A stretch of 64,000 nucleotides of DNA, taken from positions 3,472,001 through 3,536,000 of the forward strand of contig NC_052103.1 in the NCBI RefSeq assembly GCF_012273895.1. The letters run 5' to 3'. Below are positions 58,905 to 64,000 of this stretch, piece by piece (within the stretch, counting starts at the first letter, position 1; each line of letters begins with the position of its first letter). The DNA is from Zerene cesonia (taxonomy: Eukaryota; Arthropoda; Insecta; Lepidoptera; Pieridae). A program made the position numbers and the translations under genes. The notes under the pieces were generated by a model. That model was not told the DNA's origin. It saw only the letters and a list, made by a program, of their open reading frames with translations, and did no database searches.

Positions 58905-59100
58905 TATCAGCTACGGTGTTCCCGAACTATTACGATATTGGAGCCTTCAAGAAAAGCGTATGTGTCACTAAAAGGCCGGAAAAGCACCTGTAACACCTCT
59001 AACACCTCTAGTGTTACAAGTGTTCAGGGGCGGTGGTAACCACTTAACATCAGGTGGCCCATCTGCTCCTTTGCTTGCTCTGCATAAAAAATTAATAAAA
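58905..59100 (+). mobile_element. Second LINE ORF2/3' fragment of the 57285 family
   Basis: CTACGGTGTTCCCGAACTAT, TGTCACTAAAAGGCCGGAAA, CACCTCTAGTGTTACAAGTG, ACATCAGGTGGCCCATCTGC. Compared with 57400-57590 it has an extra AACACCTCT unit and a frame shift. It lies 1.5 kb from its sister copy. Confidence 0.75.
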
Positions 59101-59882
59101 AGCAAATTATTTTGATTATTCTGTTGTTGAATTTAAGAGATAGGCATTGTGATATTATCGTAGTAATATTTTTGAGTTGTGAGAAGAGGTATTAGTCTTA
59201 TTCTAAAAACTAATCGAGACATAATGGAAGCATTTTTCAAACTCAACCATTTATTTACTTAAGTGCACTTCTGTTGCAAAATTTACCATTACATTGACAT
59301 TTTAGTAAGCATTTTTGGGGCCTAGGTTTAATGTCTTTTGTTGAGGTATGTCCGTTACTAAATGAACAAAGTTTCGCAAACAATTTTTCTCATTTACCTC
59401 TTATCATTTTTAACTTGGTAATATTTTGTTTATCGTTTAATTTATCATGAATATATGTATTTTATTATAAAGTTTTAAAAAAGCGTACTATTAAACCATT
59501 AATCCTAAATCTTTTTGTTTATTATGAGAAAGAGCTCCCTTTTTATATAAAATATCATTTTAGACAGCAATTTATTCATTGTTACATGCGATGATACTTT
59601 AAAATACGCATAGGCAGAGTTAACCCACTCGGCCAATTTTCTTAAAATACGGTAATTAGCAGACATTACCGTATTTTACGTATTTTTATGTTCTAAATGC
59701 ATGCATTCTGCGTGTGGGAGTCGAGTACGCTGGCATTAATTGGGACAGCTTTAGAATTCAATTTAATCAAATTCAGAAATAAATCCTATAAACCAAACAT
59801 CATTGTAATCCGCTATATGTCCCTTGAGCAACTATTAAAATATATAAACAGAGACGATGCGTTTTTCAATAAATATAAAAAT

Positions 59883-60070
59883 ACTAGCTGCACCCGCGTA
59901 AGTCCGTATCCCGTAAGAATATCGGGATAAAAAGTTGCCTATATGTTATACCAGTTGTCCAGCTATCTACGTACCAAATTTCATTGTTATTGGTTCAGTA
60001 GTTTTTGCGTGAAAAAGCAACAAACACACCGACATTCTTACAAACTTTCGCATTTATAATATTAGTAGGA
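59883..60070 (+). repeat. Short retroelement family A
   Basis: ACTAGCTGCACCCGCGTAAG to GCATTTATAATATTAGTAGG, with a short internal deletion near the 5' end. Confidence 0.75.
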
Positions 60071-60291
60071 TACATGATTTTTACAACACTAAAAGTCATT
60101 TGATCTTTTGGGAATTTTCTCTATTATAAGAGTAAAAGAAAAGTACATTTAAATAATCGTTATAATCGAAAATTTAAAAAATATGTTATTTAAATGTAAC
60201 CATTTGTGTCTAGGTTTGATAGACCTCTCTCCCCTCCTCAAGACTATAGTGTAATGCCTAATACACTCAAAAAGCTCGGAGAGTAGTATTA

Positions 60292-60734
60292 TATAAAGAG
60301 TCTATGCAATTTATAAGTCACTTGCATTCTTGTCTTGTGTGTACTTAATCACAGTTATTACAAAAAGGTGAATTTTATTAATTTCTTTATATGGTTAGTT
60401 TATACGTTTATTTAATAAAGAATGTATTTTAATAATTGTCCTTTCCAATTCTTTACGTTTAAAAAAATTTCTATATTTTTTTTGTATCTGGAAGTAATGT
60501 AGGAAACAGCTTTAGTGAAACAGCATTTTTAACATTTTCAGTTGTTTTGCCCCGGGCCTATCCAGGGCATATTATGTGAATATGTTTAAAACCAATAAAA
60601 CCACAACAACTTGTTTTGATTTTGATTGAAATTGATTGTTAAGTATAAATAATTGTCAAAAAGTCATCAACTTTTATTGATTATATTTATATTTTCAGGC
60701 AAACATTGCAATAAAATAAAGCGAAACCAATATA
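60292..60734 (+). promoter_or_regulatory. Putative promoter and spliced 5' leader of copy 7
   Basis: TATAAAG at 60292-60298. An initiator-like TCACTTG at 60318-60324 is ~28 bases downstream. A donor GTGAAT follows CAAAAAG at 60367, and a strong pyrimidine-tract acceptor (ATTTTCAG) ends at 60698, 36 bases before the ATG at 60735. This suggests a non-coding first exon ~60320-60367 and a 331-base leader intron. Inference only. Confidence 0.4.
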
Positions 60735-63700
60735 ATGGATAGTCTGAGACCGAGTCCCATACTGCAATTTAATCCAAATCAAATACAAGAAGTACGCAAA
60801 TTGTTCAATTATGACGATATCAAAAGACTTGAGCAAGATTTGAACACCTTCGAAGCCTGGATTGCAAAGCAAAATCATTTCCTCGTTAAAAGTTTTGGTA
60901 AGTACCTATCATACATTATTATTTTCGATGATAGTAAAATATGGATTATTTTACTCCATATTTTACTATCAAAAACAAAAAATCCCTTACAAAATTTCAT
61001 GTCCATATGGTACTAAATATGCAATAAATAATAAAAGATCTCAGTCTACCAAGATTTGATCAAAAATGTACTTCATAAATGTTACTTACAGATAGAAACT
61101 ATCTCGAGCGTCTCCTGATAGCAAGCAAGGGTTCCGTGGAGATCGCTAAGAAACGCCTCGACAAATTGTGCTCATTCAGACGAGCATTGCCCGAGTTCTT
61201 AACTAAGTTTGACATGAAGAATGAGTTCATTCCTAAGAAGAAATGGTGGTTAGTCTATTCATGCTTAATGTATATAGGTAGGATAGAGTGACGTCATAAT
61301 ATCGATTGGTTTGTGATTATTGTGTCAGTGAGTGATATTGTGGTTATACGTTTTGTATGAATCCCTACAATCGTAGAAAACGGCGTGTTTCTAAAGGACT
61401 TTCACTAAGCGTTTAATTTTGTAGCAGATATAAAGCCATACAAGTCATAAACGATCATAGATTCCTTACTATATTATGTGATAGTTGGCAAGGGAGATGG
61501 TAGTTCGCCTGATGGTAAGCGATCTACACTAAACATAAATTAGCAGAGACCATATGCCTGTGCAAATAAGTTGCCAACTTTAAAGGGATCAGGGATAAGA
61601 AAAGGGTTGAGGGAGGGAGTAAAGGAAAGGACCTGGAAGGGTTCAGGCAAAGGATACGGGCCTCCAGCCCCACCCTCCTTACTATTTCCTTTAAAATGCA
61701 TCGAAATCTTAAAGTAAAAATTTAACTAAAAATAATGAATTATTTTAACTAATTAAATTAAAATATTGATTTTTTATAGCCATACAAGTATTATGCCCAA
61801 ACCAACAGCTGATCACTACCGAGTCTTGGTAACACGGGTGCACGACCCAGAAGCGACTGACTTTGTAGACTTCATGCACTACTATAGGTTTTGCATAGCG
61901 GTAAGAATATTAATAAATAATTATAAACAGAGAATTTGATACTCGTTCTAGGCTCATAATAATAAAGTTCTCGGAGATTCTAAGTGTCGGGACTGTACCA
62001 TTTTTCTTCCTTTTTTCTCTCTTTTTGTACCAATTAGAGTCAAATTAGCATTTAATAACCATCATCATCAAAATTGACATTGATCAACTCTTTCTTTAAT
62101 GACATTCTTCTCACGTTTATATAGTAGGGTCAATTAATCGAGATATAGAATGTTAACAAACTTATGTCAATACAAATTCTTCCAATGGCTGTACCTGTAC
62201 TAACAAACACGATAATAGTCATCAAACTATGGAGGACTTTTTCATAACTATTGCATACGAAAGATACTTACAGAATGTTCGTCTCTGTTGGTTAGATTGC
62301 TTACATTTTTATCTCGTCTCGGCCGCACTGAATCATGCAATGTTAATCACACTAATATTATAAATATGATAGTTTGCTTGTTTGGATGTTTGTCCGTCTA
62401 TCACACTGAAATTACTCAACGGATTACATGAAATTTGGTATACAGATAGAGTATGAACTAAATTGGGTAATAGGATATTTATCCCGATTAAATGCTCCCC
62501 TGGTAAAACAGAATCTTGATATCCGGGCGTCTAGTAATAATATAAAAATTTTAGATGCTGGACTACATGTTTAATCGAGACTACAACGCTGGCTACGAAG
62601 TTGTATTCGACACGAGGAACTATACACTCGGCGTCGTGTCTAAATTGAATCCACTTGCGATGAGGAAAGCTGTTTCTATATATTTGGTAAGCATACAAAA
62701 ACTATAGTAATTTGTGATTAAGAACCTATTGCATTAATGGCACGCCGAAAAATTTAACAATCTCTGTGTCATGTAAAATGAATCTATCGTGTATGAATAA
62801 ATTGAAACTAAATGAATTCTGCATTATTATAATTGGTTCAATTGAAACCTTAATTTGATGTTTACTAAGCAGCAATAGATACTATGAGATAAATAATCGC
62901 AATGGGGATTACTTTCATTCACAGTCTATATTTTATTACATTAGAGGTTACCTCCACTTAATGCACTATTTGTTTTATATTAATATTTCTTCAATAGCAA
63001 CACTATGTATATATTAAATATCTCTCATCGTTCTTAACTATAACTAACAGTAGTCATTTTGACAGCAGTCCTATATCGTATTGTTATATGTATAACCTAG
63101 TATAACTCCTTCATCCTACTTATATTATAAATGCGAAAGTTTGTAAGGATGTGTGTGTGTTTATTACAATTTCACGCAAAAACTACTGAACCGATTGCAA
63201 TAAAATTAGGTACGTAGATAGATGGACAATTGGAATAACACATAGGCAACTTTTTATCCCGATATTCCTACGATACGATACAGACTTACGCGGGTGAAAC
63301 CGATATATCAGTTTCGTATTGTAACTATTTAGTGTAATTTTTCAATTACTTGCCATCATCAATAACAAATTCTTATTCCATTTTTAGGAAGCCGTTAGCT
63401 TGAGGTTGAAATATTTGCACGTAATAAGTGGATCCAAACTGTTCGATGCAATTTTATCCATCCTCAAACAAGCAATGACAGAGAAATTAACACATAGAAT
63501 TGTAGTCCACGATAGTCTAGAGTCACTTCATAAATATATATCTCCAGAAGTTTTGCCTGCTGATTATGGTGGGAAGGAAAAATGTCTTAAGGACTTATTT
63601 GGTAAGAGATTCAATTAGCTTTATAATATGATATTTGTAGAAACTGCATGAAGAAAATTAAGCAAACATAGCAAATCAAATAATCTAAACTTATTACTTA

Positions 63701-64000
63701 GCGGCATAACTAAAAAGGTGCAATTCGAAATCCTACTATAATATTATAAATGCGAACGTTTGTAAGGATGTGTGTGTGTTTGTTGCTCTTTCACGCAAAA
63801 ACTACTAAACCGATTGCAATGAAATTTGGTACGTAGACAGCTGGACAACTGGAATAACATATAGGCAACTTTTTATCGGCACACTGCTACGGTTAAGAGT
63901 CCATTCTGAAATTATATGCTATCCTCAAACATGCTATCAAATCAGTGTATCGGTATATTCATATTTCCAGAGGCAACTCTCGAAGAGCTATGTACTGATG
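60735..64000 (+). CDS. CRAL-TRIO domain protein, divergent array copy 7 (3' end beyond window)
   Basis: Exons: 60735-60897, 61092-61248, 61780-61900, 62555-62686, 63388-63601 and 63971 to beyond 64000. Phases match the array, but exon 3 is one codon longer (121 nt) and exon 4 one codon shorter (132 nt). Start MDSLRPSPILQFNPNQIQEV. The KPGE segment is replaced by NYDDIKRLEQDL. Motifs: ASKGSVEIAKKRLD, PTADHYRVL in place of PKLTxEHHRVF, MLDYMFNRDYNAGY in exon 4, RLKYLHVISGSKLFD (R197, K199) opened by EAVS instead of DGYG, LTHR preceded by TEK (K224, R228) and LPADYGG. Exon 6 starts EATLEELCTD rather than the usual [DE]EW. Intron 1 is only 194 bases. The most diverged member, but all visible frames are open. 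Incomplete because of the window edge. Confidence 0.87.
61485..61682 (-). repeat. LINE 3'-tail copy (family L related)
   Basis: GGTAGTTCGCCTGATGGTAA, GGGATCAGGGATAAGAAAAG, GGGCCTCCAGCCCCACCCTC. Reversed, in intron 2 of copy 7. Confidence 0.6.
62350..62536 (-). repeat. Diverged short retroelement tail
   Basis: ACTAATATTATAAATATGAT, CTCAACGGATTACATGAAAT and GATATCCGGGCGTCTAGTAA follow the family A order with much divergence. It ends ~18 bases before exon 4 of copy 7. Confidence 0.55.
63112..63302 (-). repeat. Short retroelement family A
   Basis: CATCCTACTTATATTATAAA to ACTTACGCGGGTGAAACCG. It lies in intron 4 of copy 7. Confidence 0.75.
63729..63892 (-). repeat. Short retroelement family A, truncated
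   Basis: AATCCTACTATAATATTATA to TAGGCAACTTTTTATCGGCA. It lies in intron 5 of copy 7, ~80 bases before exon 6. Confidence 0.7.

Larger units (their letters stand above)
55868..60734. other. Intergenic region, copy 6 to copy 7 (4.9 kb)
   Basis: Holds two related LINE fragments (57285-57590 and 58905-59100), family L pieces (58300-58449 and ~59711-59752), family A (59883-60070) and the copy 7 promoter with its 5' leader. From 55868 to ~57280 there is only AT-rich sequence, presumably including the copy 6 3' UTR. No other gene recognised. Small frames (57942-58199, 59697-59930) have no recognisable similarity. Confidence 0.6.

Noticed and set aside
1..64000. CRISPR arrays, bacterial operons or phage genes
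   Set aside because: No regularly spaced direct repeats and no prokaryotic gene organisation. All genes are intron-split, with animal splice signals.

Overview
The window is AT-rich animal nuclear DNA. It most likely comes from a moth or butterfly. The evidence is intron-split genes with GT-AG splice sites, lepidopteran-type CRAL-TRIO proteins, and dense short retroelements and LINE 3' ends typical of Lepidoptera. The species cannot be named from sequence alone.

The core of the window is a head-to-tail tandem array of seven paralogous genes, all on the + strand. They encode small CRAL-TRIO (Sec14-like) lipid-transfer proteins of the alpha-tocopherol-transfer-protein type. Copies 1 to 6 are complete and intact: 800-8637, 10800-21622, 26543-30868, 32535-35668, 36767-41370 and 45961-55867. 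Copy 7 (60735 to beyond 64000) is cut by the window end. No single open reading frame covers a whole gene. I assembled each one from six short exons (seven in copy 6) by matching homologous exons, splice sites and phase. Every copy has the same introns in phases 1, 2, 0, 0 and 1, and exons of about 163, 157, 118, 135, 214 and 155 nt, giving proteins of 311-314 residues. Exons 1-2 carry the CRAL-TRIO N-terminal helical region and exons 3-6 the Sec14 lipid-binding fold. The conserved KxKGIH strand, the LKPKxxxR helix, the LPxEFGG motif and a PGTFRxLxVD tail are all visible. Four basic positions match, with identical spacing, the phosphoinositide-binding residues known in vertebrate alpha-TTP.

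Copy 6 has an extra phase-0 intron inside exon 1. Copies 4 and 7 are the most divergent at conserved positions. Copies 1 and 3 share an N-terminal type, while copies 3 and 6 share C-terminal exons, which suggests exon-scale exchange within the array.

Almost everything between exons is AT-rich intron or intergenic DNA with mobile-element debris. This includes a piggyBac-like element with TTAA target duplications (2169-3106), 5'-truncated LINE copies with ORF2 C-termini (15669-16110, 53341-54092, 57285-57590 and 58905-59100), and many 3'-tail copies of one LINE family, two of them head-to-head at 9318-9857. There are also several short retroelement families. Two copies of a tRNA-related SINE with inverted-repeat ends lie in the same intron (intron 4) of copies 3 and 4, but have different target-site duplications. 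I saw no other host protein gene, rRNA, intact tRNA or CRISPR array. The genes probably act in parallel as soluble carriers of different hydrophobic ligands (tocopherol, retinoid, carotenoid or phosphoinositide-like). Ligands cannot be assigned from sequence.
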